Source: Magnetococcales bacterium DCbin4 (GTDB taxonomy: Bacteria > Pseudomonadota > Magnetococcia > Magnetococcales > UBA8363). From it: 64,000 nt of DNA. Numbering within the stretch: the stretch's first letter is position 1; each line of letters opens with the position of its first letter. Below, in pieces: positions 1 to 9,088 of this stretch. The position numbers and the translations under genes are program-made. The notes beneath the pieces are model-generated. The model did no database searches. It was not told where the DNA came from and saw only the letters and a program-made list of their open reading frames with translations. The stretch spans positions 1-64,000 of the forward strand of contig PEAN01000015.1 in the NCBI GenBank assembly GCA_002753735.1, written 5' to 3'.

Positions 1-87
1 GCGTAATATCACACAGATGCTTGCAGATACACCGAGAGCAAGAAAACGACAGGACATTCGCTTTCTTTGCGAAATTTAACGCATATG

Positions 88-211
88 GGGGATTGCCCTC
101 AGGGTGTTGATCTTGTTTTTGAATTTAAACAAAAAGGTTTCCATGCTTTGGTTTTTGACTTTGTTTCTAAAGTCAAAACCCTGGGGGCAATCCCCCAGAC
201 CCCTTTTTTTT
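88..211 (+). repeat. Compound palindromic element with terminator-like end
   Basis: Three nested inverted repeats are visible. The outer arms, 88-104 and 179-195, are complementary at 16 of 17 positions. Inside them is a perfect 10-base stem (153-162 with 169-178). At the right end a second hairpin, CTGGGGG (181-187), loop CAAT, CCCCCAG (192-198), is followed by ACCCC and eight T (204-211), so on the plus strand it looks like an intrinsic terminator. The element sits just past the end of the minus-strand nucleotidyltransferase gene. Related shorter palindromes occur near 19789, 30739 and 53062. The short reading frames across it have no coding character. Confidence 0.6.
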
Positions 212-257
212 CTTATAATTTCCAAATGCGATTGCCCTGGTTGCCCGGATGGTTTGG

Positions 258-1646
258 CTATATTTTTTCCTGCAATGAAATCCATTCCAGGACCTTTTTG
301 CGAATGGAGTCCGGATTGTTGCGGGTCCGGTCTTCGCTGATCCACTCCAACAGCCAGCGCTGAAGTTCTCCAAGCCAGGGACCCGGTCGCCGTCGGACCA
401 CATCACGAATGTCACCGCCACTCAGGGCAAGGTCGCTGTTGCACAGTGTGATGCAGGCGCGGCGCAAACCTCGGCAACGGTCGATGACTCGGGAATATTC
501 GGTCGGATTTTTCTTGTCGCCGGCAGGGGGTGACTTGTAAACGGCATGTTTCCAATGGAAAATCAGTGCGACCAATCCTTCGACGGGGAGCGATTCCCCG
601 AGCAGGCGTCGCAGTGCACGGTCACTGAATGGGAAACTCAGGTTCAGGTTGTTGATTATGTTAAGTATTTTCTTTTGTCGCCTCCTGGAGAATCCATATC
701 GGTTCAACATGGAGATGATCAGGTGGATGGTCTTTTCCTGGGTGGCGCCCTCTTCAATTTTTTGCACGGAACGCAGTTCTTTGGCGTGGAAGACCAAGCC
801 CGCCAGAATCACCGTCCAGCGCAAATCCAAGAGTGAAATATCTTCTTCCCTGGGGGACTGGGAAATATTGACCATGGTTTGTAATGCATGTTGCCAGACG
901 GTGGTTCCATGTTCCCCGCCCGGCTGGAGAATATGACGCAATCCATGCAATTCCGGCAGCATTGCCATTCCCAGTTCCGAATCAAACAGGGTCAACAGCA
1001 ATTCCCGACTTTGGAGCGTATCCAGGGCAAAGGAAAAAATACGATCCAGTTCGACCCGTATCCGTTCCGGGGGGACCTGATCCAGGGAAATCTTCAAGCT
1101 TGATTGGAGATCATTGGGATTGGGGACGGCGGAGAGTTGCAGGGAAAAGCGGAACAGACGGATGGCCCGCAACGGGTCGCCGCGCAAAGTTTCATCACCG
1201 TTGACCAGTCGGATGCGCCCCGAGGCGAGATCACCCCGTCCATTGAACGGATCGATCAGGGGACCGTCGGGCCAGGCATAGGCCATGGCGTTGACGGTGA
1301 TGTCCCGGTGCAGCAAATCTTCTTCCACGGTTGGGGTTTGGGCGGGACGATGGCGAAATTTCGAGATTTCAATCGTCTTTGGCTTCTCCCATCCCTTCAA
1401 TGGTACAAAGACCGATTTTTCCCCACTGCCGCCTCCGACCGCATCATGTCCCTCTTGACGCAAGGATTCCAGGCATTGTTCCAGTGGGCGGGGCGTGAGT
1501 ATGTTCAGATCGTTGCTCAGGGGGCATCCCTGTAGCACATTGCGTACGGCACTTCCAACCAGATGAATGGGTCCGATCAATTGGTTGAGTTCATCCAAAA
1601 GGCTTGCAATGAACGGTGGGAAGCCGTTTCTTAAAGAGGGTAGCAT
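258..1646 (-). CDS. cca: CCA-adding enzyme / poly(A) polymerase family nucleotidyltransferase with altered active site
   Basis: The 462-residue protein has the class II tRNA nucleotidyltransferase layout: an N-terminal nucleotidyltransferase head beginning with HLVGSAVRN, then LLHRDITVNAMAY, the LIDPFNG loop and RGDPLRAIRLFRF, followed by helical domains. Intact members add CCA to tRNA 3' ends. Two things are odd. The metal-binding D-x-D reads D-L-N here (SNDLNILT), and the usual GGAVRD reads GSAVRN. The later HD-like region keeps VWQHAL but has LAGLVF where an HD doublet is expected. I chose the ATG at 1646; the open frame runs on to 1955 but would overlap the divergent mtaB start. Family placement is firm, but ordinary CCA-adding activity is doubtful. 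Confidence 0.8.
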   Translation of the reverse strand: MLPSLRNGFPPFIASLLDELNQLIGPIHLVGSAVRNVLQGCPLSNDLNILTPRPLEQCLESLRQEGHDAVGGGSGEKSVFVPLKGWEKPKTIEISKFRHRPAQTPTVEEDLLHRDITVNAMAYAWPDGPLIDPFNGRGDLASGRIRLVNGDETLRGDPLRAIRLFRFSLQLSAVPNPNDLQSSLKISLDQVPPERIRVELDRIFSFALDTLQSRELLLTLFDSELGMAMLPELHGLRHILQPGGEHGTTVWQHALQTMVNISQSPREEDISLLDLRWTVILAGLVFHAKELRSVQKIEEGATQEKTIHLIISMLNRYGFSRRRQKKILNIINNLNLSFPFSDRALRRLLGESLPVEGLVALIFHWKHAVYKSPPAGDKKNPTEYSRVIDRCRGLRRACITLCNSDLALSGGDIRDVVRRRPGPWLGELQRWLLEWISEDRTRNNPDSIRKKVLEWISLQEKI

Positions 1647-1694
1647 GACAACACATCCAGTCGCCGAAGACGAAAGGGAAAGGTTTGAAGGCAC

Positions 1695-3086
1695 ATGAAA
1701 GATAAAAAGATCACCGGTGCCGTCACTGTCCTTACCATGGGATGCCGAGTGAATCAATTCGAAACCGACCTGATTCTTGAAATGGGGAACGATCATGGCT
1801 TTTGTACCACCCATTCCCTGGATGAGGCGGATGTCATCGTGGTCAATACCTGTTCCGTCACCCGGGAGAGCGAGCGGCAGGCGCGCAAATTGGTACGCAG
1901 GCTGGTCCGCGAGCATCCCGCCGCCCGTCTGGTCATCACAGGTTGTTATGCACAACGATCACCGGAAACCTTTGCCAATCATCCCAATGTTGAACTGGTT
2001 GTTGGCAATGCCGACAAGAAACAGCTGTGGGATCTGTGGTCCCGGCACCTCCGGCAGGAGGTTTTAGACTGCACCACGACACTGGCAGGGGGGGATTCCG
2101 GGGTCCATGGTGGTGGCATCGCGCTGCAGGGGCCTTTGTTGGAGCATTCCCCGGACCGCGCCCGTACCCTGTTGCAGATTCAGGATGGCTGTGACCGGCA
2201 GTGTACCTACTGCCTCATTCCCCGGGTCCGTGGCCCCGGTTTGAGCATGGATCCCGGACGTGTCTTGAGTCAGGCGCAACGTTTCCTGGCATCGGGCAGC
2301 CGGGAGTTGGTTCTGTTGGGAATCGATATCGGATCCTATGGCAGGGAGTTGTCGCCACCTTCCTCCCTGGCTGAAATGGTGGATGCACTGTTACCGCTTT
2401 GCACCGAGGCCCGTTTGCGTCTTTCCTCGGTGGATCCCATGGATTTGGATGACCGCTTGCTGGAACGGTTCCATCCCGGTTCTCCCTTGTGTCCCCATCT
2501 GCATCTTTCCATCCAGAGTGGCGACGACCTGGTCCGCAAACGGATGGGGCGCCATGGCAGTCGGCAAGAGATCCTGGATCGCATTCATCGATTGCGTCAC
2601 ATCAACCCCGGGATTGTCCTGGGGGCCGATCTGATTGCCGGGTTTCCCACGGAATCGGAAGAAGCCTTTGGCAACACCCTGGATCTGGTTGAAGCGGGTG
2701 GATTGACTTTGTTGCATGTGTTTCCCTATTCCCGGAGGCCCGATACCCCTGCGGCCCACTTCCCATCCAGAGTCCATCTTTCTGAACAGACGATTCGTCA
2801 ACGCGCCGCCGCGTTGCGACATATGGGAAAAGAAATGTTCAGAAGGCGGATTGAAGAACGGTTGCTTCGGACTGCCGATGTCCTTGTGGAACGATTGGAT
2901 GGGGGGGATGCCTGGGGAACCTCGGAGGATTACCAGACGGTCCGTTTCGCCAATCTTCTCGGTGATCCCCATGGTTCCATACGCCGTGTCCGGCTGACCG
3001 GATACGACCCGGTCGCAGAATCTTTTTCGGGGGTTGTTCCATCATTCTCCACAGGGTTATCCACAGCATCTGTGGATAACTCATGA
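1695..3086 (+). CDS. mtaB: tRNA t6A37 methylthiotransferase (MtaB-type radical SAM enzyme)
   Basis: This 463-residue methylthiotransferase would convert t6A37 to ms2t6A in tRNAs. The N-terminal UPF0004 domain has the three cluster cysteines C17 (TMGCRVNQFE), C53 (NTCSVT) and C84 (ITGCYAQ). The radical SAM motif CxxxCxxC follows at C166, C170 and C173 (DGCDRQCTYC). The TLGCKVNQ-like start and length favour MtaB over MiaB or RimO. It diverges from the nucleotidyltransferase gene across a 48-base gap, and a GAAGG lies just upstream of the ATG. Its last codons carry two DnaA-box-like sequences. Both neighbours act on tRNA, though they are divergently transcribed. Confidence 0.9.
   Translation: MKDKKITGAVTVLTMGCRVNQFETDLILEMGNDHGFCTTHSLDEADVIVVNTCSVTRESERQARKLVRRLVREHPAARLVITGCYAQRSPETFANHPNVELVVGNADKKQLWDLWSRHLRQEVLDCTTTLAGGDSGVHGGGIALQGPLLEHSPDRARTLLQIQDGCDRQCTYCLIPRVRGPGLSMDPGRVLSQAQRFLASGSRELVLLGIDIGSYGRELSPPSSLAEMVDALLPLCTEARLRLSSVDPMDLDDRLLERFHPGSPLCPHLHLSIQSGDDLVRKRMGRHGSRQEILDRIHRLRHINPGIVLGADLIAGFPTESEEAFGNTLDLVEAGGLTLLHVFPYSRRPDTPAAHFPSRVHLSEQTIRQRAAALRHMGKEMFRRRIEERLLRTADVLVERLDGGDAWGTSEDYQTVRFANLLGDPHGSIRRVRLTGYDPVAESFSGVVPSFSTGLSTASVDNS
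3046..3079. promoter_or_regulatory. Cluster of DnaA-box-like 9-mers
   Basis: TTATCCACA at 3057-3065 and its reverse complement TGTGGATAA at 3071-3079 are both perfect matches to the strongest E. coli DnaA box. They face each other across five bases. A third 9-mer, TTCTCCACA at 3046-3054, differs at one base. All three lie inside the last codons of mtaB. Binding is inferred from sequence alone, and the site could be a regulatory or titration site rather than an origin. Confidence 0.5.
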
Positions 3087-3161
3087 AAAACCCTGCTTTC
3101 AATACACTATAATCGATCTGATGAAAGTTTGATCCCACCCACCATGCATCTTTAGATCGAA

Positions 3162-3200
3162 GAAAAACGGCCTTCTTCAACTGATGTTGAAGAAGGCCGT
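3162..3200 (-). terminator. Intrinsic terminator of glnA
   Basis: A perfect 15-base stem pairs 3167-3181 with 3186-3200 around a four-base loop. Read on the minus strand it is followed by TTTTTC, so it ends glnA 27 bases past its stop. On the plus strand no T-run follows, so it is a poor terminator for mtaB. Confidence 0.9.
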
Positions 3201-3226
3201 AGAACGATCGGTGATGCGTGAAGCGA

Positions 3227-4648
3227 TCAGGAGCTGTAATACATGAGGAACTCAACGGGATGGGGGGTGTGTTCCATGCGGTAGACCTCACCCATCTTCA
3301 GGTTGATCCAGGCATCGATGAGGTCATCGCTGAACACGTTGCCTTTTTTCAAGAATTCGCGATCCTTGGAGAGTTCTTCCAACGCTTCCCGCAACGAGCC
3401 GCAAACGGTGGGGATGCTCTTCAATTCCTCGGGGGGGAGATCATAGAGGTTCTTTTCCATCGGAGGACCCGGATCGATCTTGTTTTCGATGCCGTCAAGA
3501 CCCGCCATCAGGATGGCTGCAAAGGCGAGATAGGGGTTGGAGGCGGGATCGGGGAAACGAACTTCGCAACGCTTGGCCTTGGGATTGCTGGCGGCGGGAA
3601 TCCGGATGCTCGCGGAACGGTTGCGGGCGGAATGGGCCAGCAGCACCGGGGCTTCAAAGCCAGGGATCAGGCGTTTGTAGGAGTTGGTGGTGGAGTTGGT
3701 GAAGCCGTTGAGGGCGCGGGCATGTTTCTTGATGCCCCCGATGAACCACAGGGCTTCCTGGGACAGATCGGCATATTGGTTGCCGGCAAAGGTGGGTTGG
3801 CCGTTCTTCCAGATGGACACATGGCAGTGCATGCCCGAACCGTTGTCGCCGGAAAGGGGCTTGGGCATGAAGGTGGCGGTTTTGCCCGCGGCATGGGAGA
3901 CGTTGTGCACGACGTATTTGTATTTTTGGATATTGTCGGCCATCAAGGTCAACTTGTCGAAGCGCATGTCGATTTCGCATTGACCGGCGGTGGCGACTTC
4001 GTGATGGTGAAACTCGATGTTCAATCCCATTTCTTCCATCATCGTACACATTTCGGACCGCAGATCCTGGAAGGAATCGACGGGTGGCACGGGGAAATAG
4101 CCGCCTTTGACACCAGGCCGATGGCCATGGTTGCCGTCTTCATAATCGGCATTGCTGTTCCAGCTGCCTTCCTCGGAATCCAGTTCGACCTGGGCATAGT
4201 TGATGCCGGCACCGAACCGGGCGGAGTCGAAGATGAAAAATTCAGCTTCGGGACCGAAGAAGGCGGTATCGCCGATGCCGGTGTATTGCAGATAGGCTTC
4301 GGCCCGTTTGGCGACGGCTCTGGGGTCACGGGAATAGCCTTCACCGGTGAACGGATCATGAATGTCGGCGATGAGCACCAGGGTGGTCGCTTCGGTGAAG
4401 GGATCCAGGACTGCAGTCGTGGGATCGGGTTTGAAGACCATGTCGGAATGGTTGATTTCGCACCAACCGGCAATGGATGAACCATCGAAACCGAAGCCAT
4501 TTTCGAAGACATCTTCGTTGAACATGCGGACCGGACAGGTAATATGTTGCCACTTGCCGTGAAAGTCGGTGAAACGGAAGTCAACGAACCTCACGTCGTG
4601 TTCCTTGACCATGGCCATAACCTTTTTTACCGCTTCTTGATCAGCCAT
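3227..4648 (-). CDS. glnA: Glutamine synthetase, type I
   Basis: The 473-residue enzyme makes glutamine from glutamate, ammonia and ATP. The N-terminal beta-grasp domain has [10 protein letters not shown] (about 53-62). Catalytic-domain motifs include the metal-binding [10 protein letters not shown] (131-140), GSGMHCHVS (270-278) and NRSASIRIP (343-351). The adenylylation site is present as Y402 in NLYDLPPE, so control by a GlnE-type adenylyltransferase is likely. Length and motifs are those of GSI-beta. A GAGAGGATT ribosome site precedes the ATG on the minus strand. It lies 114 bases downstream of amtB on the same strand, so the two may share a nitrogen-regulated transcript, and a strong terminator follows. 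Confidence 0.97.
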   Translation of the reverse strand: MADQEAVKKVMAMVKEHDVRFVDFRFTDFHGKWQHITCPVRMFNEDVFENGFGFDGSSIAGWCEINHSDMVFKPDPTTAVLDPFTEATTLVLIADIHDPFTGEGYSRDPRAVAKRAEAYLQYTGIGDTAFFGPEAEFFIFDSARFGAGINYAQVELDSEEGSWNSNADYEDGNHGHRPGVKGGYFPVPPVDSFQDLRSEMCTMMEEMGLNIEFHHHEVATAGQCEIDMRFDKLTLMADNIQKYKYVVHNVSHAAGKTATFMPKPLSGDNGSGMHCHVSIWKNGQPTFAGNQYADLSQEALWFIGGIKKHARALNGFTNSTTNSYKRLIPGFEAPVLLAHSARNRSASIRIPAASNPKAKRCEVRFPDPASNPYLAFAAILMAGLDGIENKIDPGPPMEKNLYDLPPEELKSIPTVCGSLREALEELSKDREFLKKGNVFSDDLIDAWINLKMGEVYRMEHTPHPVEFLMYYSS

Positions 4649-4762
4649 TCTGCCAATCCTCTCTCTACATGGATGTTGATGTTTTGCCCTGTGGTCATGT
4701 CATGCCGATGAATCATGGAACGACAGGGTGCGACGGGGGAAACATGAAGCACCGGAGTTACG

Positions 4763-6082
4763 TTAAAAGGATCCGGTGTCAAGGTTGTATCCCTTTTCGT
4801 CATGGAATGCCAGATCCAATCCTTCGGTTTCCTGGTCACGGTCGGCACGCAGGCCAACCGTGGCATCGACGATCTTGAGAATGATGAAGGTCAGGGTGCC
4901 GCTCCAGGCGAGGGTGGCGATGACGCCCAGTGCCTGAACGCCGACCTGGTGCAGCATCGATCCGCCACTGGCGAGGCCGGTTCCACCCAACATGGGTGCG
5001 GCAAACACCCCCGTCAGAATGGTTCCGAGGATGCCGCCGACGCCGTGGACCGGGGAGACGTCAAGGGAATCGTCGATTTTCAGTCGTTGTCTGATCAATT
5101 GCGTGAACCAGTAGCAGACCCAGCCGGCGAGTAATCCGATGAAGGCGGCCCCTGCGGGTCCGACGAATCCGGAAGCGGGTGTGATGGTTCCAAGACCCGC
5201 CACCATGCCGGTGACGATTCCCAGGATGCTGGCCTTGCCATGGCGAACCCATTCCATGGTCATCCAGGCCAGGGAACCCGTTGCGGCACCGAGGTGGGTG
5301 ACCAGAATCGCCATGCCCGCATTGCCGTTGGCGGCGAGGGCGCTGCCACCGTTGAAACCAAACCATCCAACCCACAACATGGAGGCGCCGGTAAAGACCA
5401 TGGTCATGTTGTGTGGCATCATGGGGGTTTTGGGAAATCCACGACGGTTTCCGATGACGAGGGCGGCGATCAGGGCGGCAATTCCCGCATTGATATGGAC
5501 GACCGAACCGCCGGCAAAATCCATGAATCCCAATTGTGCCAGCCAACCCCCTCCCCAGACCCAGTGGCACAACGGGGCGTAGATGAAGATGACCCATAAT
5601 GATGAGAACCACAGGACTGCCGAAAAGCGAGCCCTTTCGGCAAATCCGCCGATCACCAGGGCTGGGGTGATGATGGCGAAGGTCATTTGAAACATGACGA
5701 AGACGGTTTCCGGGATATCTCCGGTCAACGAGGTCGGGGAGACGCCAATCAGGAATACCTTGTCCCATCCGCCCCAGAAGGCTTGGAGGGAATCACCATT
5801 GCCAAAGGCCAGGCTGTAGGCGAAAAGGAACCAGATGGTGGAGACCAGGCAGGCGATGCTGAAGCATTGCATGAGGATCGACAGCACGTTACGGATACGG
5901 ACCAGTCCACCATAGAACAGCGCCAGGCCCGGCAGGGTCATGAACAGTACCAGGGCCGTGGAGGTCAATATCCATGAGGTATTGGCCTGGTTGAGCGTGA
6001 CTGGTTCCGCCAGGGCGTCGTGTGCGGACAAGATTGATGTGAGCGCAATGCCCAATCCCAGGGACCACAAATTTTTTTGCAT
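4763..6082 (-). CDS. amtB: Ammonium transporter
   Basis: This 439-residue Amt/MEP/Rh channel carries ammonium across the inner membrane. A Sec signal peptide ends near ALA (residues 23-25), as in many bacterial Amt proteins, and about eleven membrane segments follow. The paired pore histidines are H196 (GGSVVHINAG) and H346 (SPVHGVGG). It precedes glnA on the minus strand. Unlike the common glnK-amtB arrangement, no PII gene lies on either side, so any PII partner must be encoded elsewhere. No clear promoter could be picked from the 252-base gap upstream. Confidence 0.96.
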   Translation of the reverse strand: MQKNLWSLGLGIALTSILSAHDALAEPVTLNQANTSWILTSTALVLFMTLPGLALFYGGLVRIRNVLSILMQCFSIACLVSTIWFLFAYSLAFGNGDSLQAFWGGWDKVFLIGVSPTSLTGDIPETVFVMFQMTFAIITPALVIGGFAERARFSAVLWFSSLWVIFIYAPLCHWVWGGGWLAQLGFMDFAGGSVVHINAGIAALIAALVIGNRRGFPKTPMMPHNMTMVFTGASMLWVGWFGFNGGSALAANGNAGMAILVTHLGAATGSLAWMTMEWVRHGKASILGIVTGMVAGLGTITPASGFVGPAGAAFIGLLAGWVCYWFTQLIRQRLKIDDSLDVSPVHGVGGILGTILTGVFAAPMLGGTGLASGGSMLHQVGVQALGVIATLAWSGTLTFIILKIVDATVGLRADRDQETEGLDLAFHDEKGYNLDTGSF

Positions 6083-6334
6083 GTTCAGAAGCTCTTTGGA
6101 AAAAAACAGGTTTACCGTGTATATCCATCCGTCTCTTGTTCGTACCTTGGGAACAGGAGTCGGAACCCTTTTGATCCGTCAACCGTCGGCAAGGAACAGG
6201 CCAGATGGGTACTGTTTGATAAAACAACGGGTTGCAGCAGAAGGGGTGTACTGATTGTGCATGAAAACATGGCAACATGATTAAATTGAGTGCAGCAGGC
6301 GCAAGTGGAATGCCTTGAAAATGGACAAGGGTGA

Positions 6335-8311
6335 TCAAGGATCAATCAATGTGGCGTTTCCGGACAGGACGGACTTCAGTTTTTCCTCGACGGTATTGAT
6401 GACCCCTTCCCAGTCGCCCGTAGCGGTTTGGCGAATGAGTCGCAAGCTTGGATACCAAGGGGAATCGGGACGTTTGAGCAACCACCGCCAGTCGGGTACC
6501 GCCGTCAACAGGACCCAACCGGGTCGTCCCAGGGCACCGGCAAGGTGGATGACGGAGGTATCGACCGAGATGATCAGGTCCAAATGGGTGATCAGGGCTG
6601 CCGTTGCAGCAAAGTCGATCAGTTCATCGGTGAAATCAAAGGTATGATTGCCCTCCGCAAAAAGAAGACGATCATTTGCATCGGCCTCCTTTTGCAGGTT
6701 GAAGAAGGTACATCCGGGGGTGTTGAACAGCCGGGCCATGGTTTTGAAGTCCATGGAACGGTTGCCATCATTTTTTTGCCGGGGATTGCCACGCCAGGCA
6801 AGGCCGATCCTCAGGCGGTCCCGGCTGCCCATCCGGTCATGAAACGACTGCATCAAAGCGGGATCGGCATGGAGATAAGGGATGGGGCATGGGATGGTAC
6901 CGGGGGTCGTCTGCAACAGATATGGGAGGCTCATCAACGGGGCTTGGCAATCACAGGGGGGGATTGAGTCGGATCGGGAAATCAGGATGTCGATCCCCGG
7001 CAGGGAACGAAACAAACGTACCAGGGGTTCCGGGCACAAAAGGATGATCTGTTTGACCTGTGTCCTGACCCGGGGGAGATAGCGGATGAATTGAATGCTG
7101 TCACCGAATCCCTGCTCACAATGAATCAGAATGGAGGAGTTCGGTTGAGGGGTGCCATCCCACAAGGGTTGTGCGTGTCCGTGAGCCCTGAAATCCCTGG
7201 ATTGCCAGCGCCATTCAAACTTTTTCCAACCCAAGGCGAAATCGCCCTGCAACAGCCGGATCAAACTTTCATTGTAATGGGACGATGGATGATCGGGACA
7301 CAGGGAAAGGGCGTGTTCCAGCATTGCCAGTGCCTCGTCCAATCGACCCAGTTGATGCAGGCAGCCCCCCAGGTTGCAATACGCTTCGACGAAGTCGGGT
7401 CTGAGCCGCAGGGCTTCCTGATACTGTTCCTTGGCCTGATTGTATTTTCCCTGTTTTTGCAGAATGTTGCCGCAGGTGTTGTATGCTTCGGAAAGGTTGG
7501 GGTTCAACTGCAATGCCCGGTTGCAATACGCCAGTGCCCGGTCTCTTTCGCCATGGAGATCCCAGGCGATGCCCAGGTTGTTCCAGGCTTCGGGAAGGTT
7601 GGGTTGGAGGTCAACCGCCTTTTCAAGGTGGTCGATGGCTTCACGGGTGTGACCCGATTCAAGATGAAGCTGGCCGAGATTGTTGTGGGCCCGGGGGTGA
7701 TGGGGGTGCAGCGTGAGGAGTGATTGATAATGTTGGATGGCTTGGGCACGTTGGTTCAATTGTTGGCAGAGCGATCCCAGAAGAAACCGGATTTCGGGGT
7801 GGTGAGGTTGGTGTTGCATGGCATGGGATAGTTGGGCCAGGGCTTCCCCGGGTCGCTTCATATCCCGCAACAGCAAGGCAAGGTTGAAACGGGCCGCAAC
7901 ATATTCGGGGCGGATCTGAAGGGCTGCACGGAACAGATCGTGGGCTTCTTCATGGACGCCTTGTTGATGCAATACAGTGCCCAGGTTGTTCATCACCTCG
8001 GCAAATCCGGGTTTGAGGGTCAGTGCATGGCGGTACAGGGCGATGGCCTGACTCCACTGTCCCTGATCGTGAAGAATCATCCCCAGATTGTTCATCGCCT
8101 CGGTATGATCAGGGACATGGCGTAGTACGAGTTGGTAGGATCGGGCTGCTTCGGTCAAGTTGCCCGATCCATGGAGTTCGACGGCCTGTTGGAACCATCG
8201 TTCCGGGGAAACGATGCCCGACCGGTCCAGGGGCGGGGTGCCATGAGCGGGTAGGTTCTTCCTTGAAATGGGATGTCGCCGGGAAGGGGCGGCATTTTTT
8301 CTTTTGCCCAT
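6335..8311 (-). CDS. TPR-repeat protein with C-terminal glycosyltransferase-9-like domain
   Basis: The N-terminal two thirds (about residues 35-345) are back-to-back 34-residue TPRs with the usual A-x-NNLG and A-I-x-x-Y patterns, such as AEAMNNLGMILHDQG and PEAWNNLGIAWDLHG. The last 250 residues resemble the heptosyltransferase/GT9 fold: GFGDSIQFIRYLPRV, LRIGLAWRGNP and DTSVIHLAGALGRP. Proteins with this layout are usually taken to be sugar transferases or scaffolds for glycan or protein modification; the substrate cannot be read here. It stands alone on the minus strand, ending 252 bases from the amtB start. The N-terminus is Lys/Arg-rich with no signal peptide, so it is likely cytoplasmic. 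Confidence 0.85.
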   Translation of the reverse strand: MGKRKNAAPSRRHPISRKNLPAHGTPPLDRSGIVSPERWFQQAVELHGSGNLTEAARSYQLVLRHVPDHTEAMNNLGMILHDQGQWSQAIALYRHALTLKPGFAEVMNNLGTVLHQQGVHEEAHDLFRAALQIRPEYVAARFNLALLLRDMKRPGEALAQLSHAMQHQPHHPEIRFLLGSLCQQLNQRAQAIQHYQSLLTLHPHHPRAHNNLGQLHLESGHTREAIDHLEKAVDLQPNLPEAWNNLGIAWDLHGERDRALAYCNRALQLNPNLSEAYNTCGNILQKQGKYNQAKEQYQEALRLRPDFVEAYCNLGGCLHQLGRLDEALAMLEHALSLCPDHPSSHYNESLIRLLQGDFALGWKKFEWRWQSRDFRAHGHAQPLWDGTPQPNSSILIHCEQGFGDSIQFIRYLPRVRTQVKQIILLCPEPLVRLFRSLPGIDILISRSDSIPPCDCQAPLMSLPYLLQTTPGTIPCPIPYLHADPALMQSFHDRMGSRDRLRIGLAWRGNPRQKNDGNRSMDFKTMARLFNTPGCTFFNLQKEADANDRLLFAEGNHTFDFTDELIDFAATAALITHLDLIISVDTSVIHLAGALGRPGWVLLTAVPDWRWLLKRPDSPWYPSLRLIRQTATGDWEGVINTVEEKLKSVLSGNATLIDP

Positions 8312-8521
8312 GGAGCCGATACCTCATGCGAGTAGACGAACGACCCTGTTCTGGGCGATCCTGATCCAGGGGGTCTTCCTTGTCAAAGGTTGGAGGCGAT
8401 CTTTTCGGCCACAAGGATTTCGATTCTCGAACGTATGGATTCGCTCATGTTCGTCTCTTCTGCGGTCGATGAAAAGGCTAGTTGACATTGATGGAATTGC
8501 TTCATCACGCGGGAGGCCAAG

Positions 8522-9058
8522 GTGGGACAGAGCCGGTTGCCAGACACATGGATTTCCCTCCAGGATTTTTATACCCGATCTCCCAGCCAGAAACGGGCTG
8601 TCCAACCCGATCCTTCTGAGCCTGGTGTGGACCAACCCCCCCCCTCGGTGGATTGGATCGACGCCTCCGATTATTTTATCAGGGGGGTTCGTGTCGAGAA
8701 GCCACCCATCGCCACGGATCAATTCGTCGTGACCATGAAGGAAGCGGCTCCCGAAGAACCCCTGCCACCCGAAGCAGGATTGACCATCTATGATGCCATG
8801 AAACAAATCCATTCGGTTTACGGTCCAAAGAATTCGATCTTTTCCCGTTTGCGCCAACTGGAGCAACAGGATCGGCGGGAGTTGAACAGTGGGCGCATCG
8901 ACGATAAGGAATTTGAACGTCGGGCGGTTGCCTCCGCCATCATTCGCGAAAACCATGGACGACGGATGGAAGAGATCACAAAATGGTATATGGAGAATTA
9001 TTTCCGTATTTTCGATAATCCGGAACCCGATCCAACCGCCGATGGGAAAAAGCATTGA
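8522..9058 (+). CDS. Hypothetical protein, 178 residues
   Basis: I do not recognise this protein. It starts at GTG with GGGAGG seven bases upstream. There is no signal peptide or membrane segment. The first 90 residues are Pro-rich and probably disordered. Residues about 95-165 are charged and predicted helical (IFSRLRQLEQQDRRELN and neighbours), possibly a short coiled coil. It is followed after 12 bases by a secreted protein on the same strand, so the two probably form a pair, divergent from the TPR gene. Confidence 0.65.
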   Translation: MGQSRLPDTWISLQDFYTRSPSQKRAVQPDPSEPGVDQPPPSVDWIDASDYFIRGVRVEKPPIATDQFVVTMKEAAPEEPLPPEAGLTIYDAMKQIHSVYGPKNSIFSRLRQLEQQDRRELNSGRIDDKEFERRAVASAIIRENHGRRMEEITKWYMENYFRIFDNPEPDPTADGKKH

Positions 9059-9088
9059 AGGGCGTTAACCGTGAATAAGGATGGATCA

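Noticed and set aside
1647-1955. N-terminal extension of the nucleotidyltransferase frame
   Set aside because: It overlaps the divergent mtaB coding region and has no family similarity before residue 104.
3218-4480. Plus-strand open frame of 420 codons
   Set aside because: It is the antisense shadow of glnA; it is Gly-rich in the way a reversed GC-rich gene is, with no known motif.
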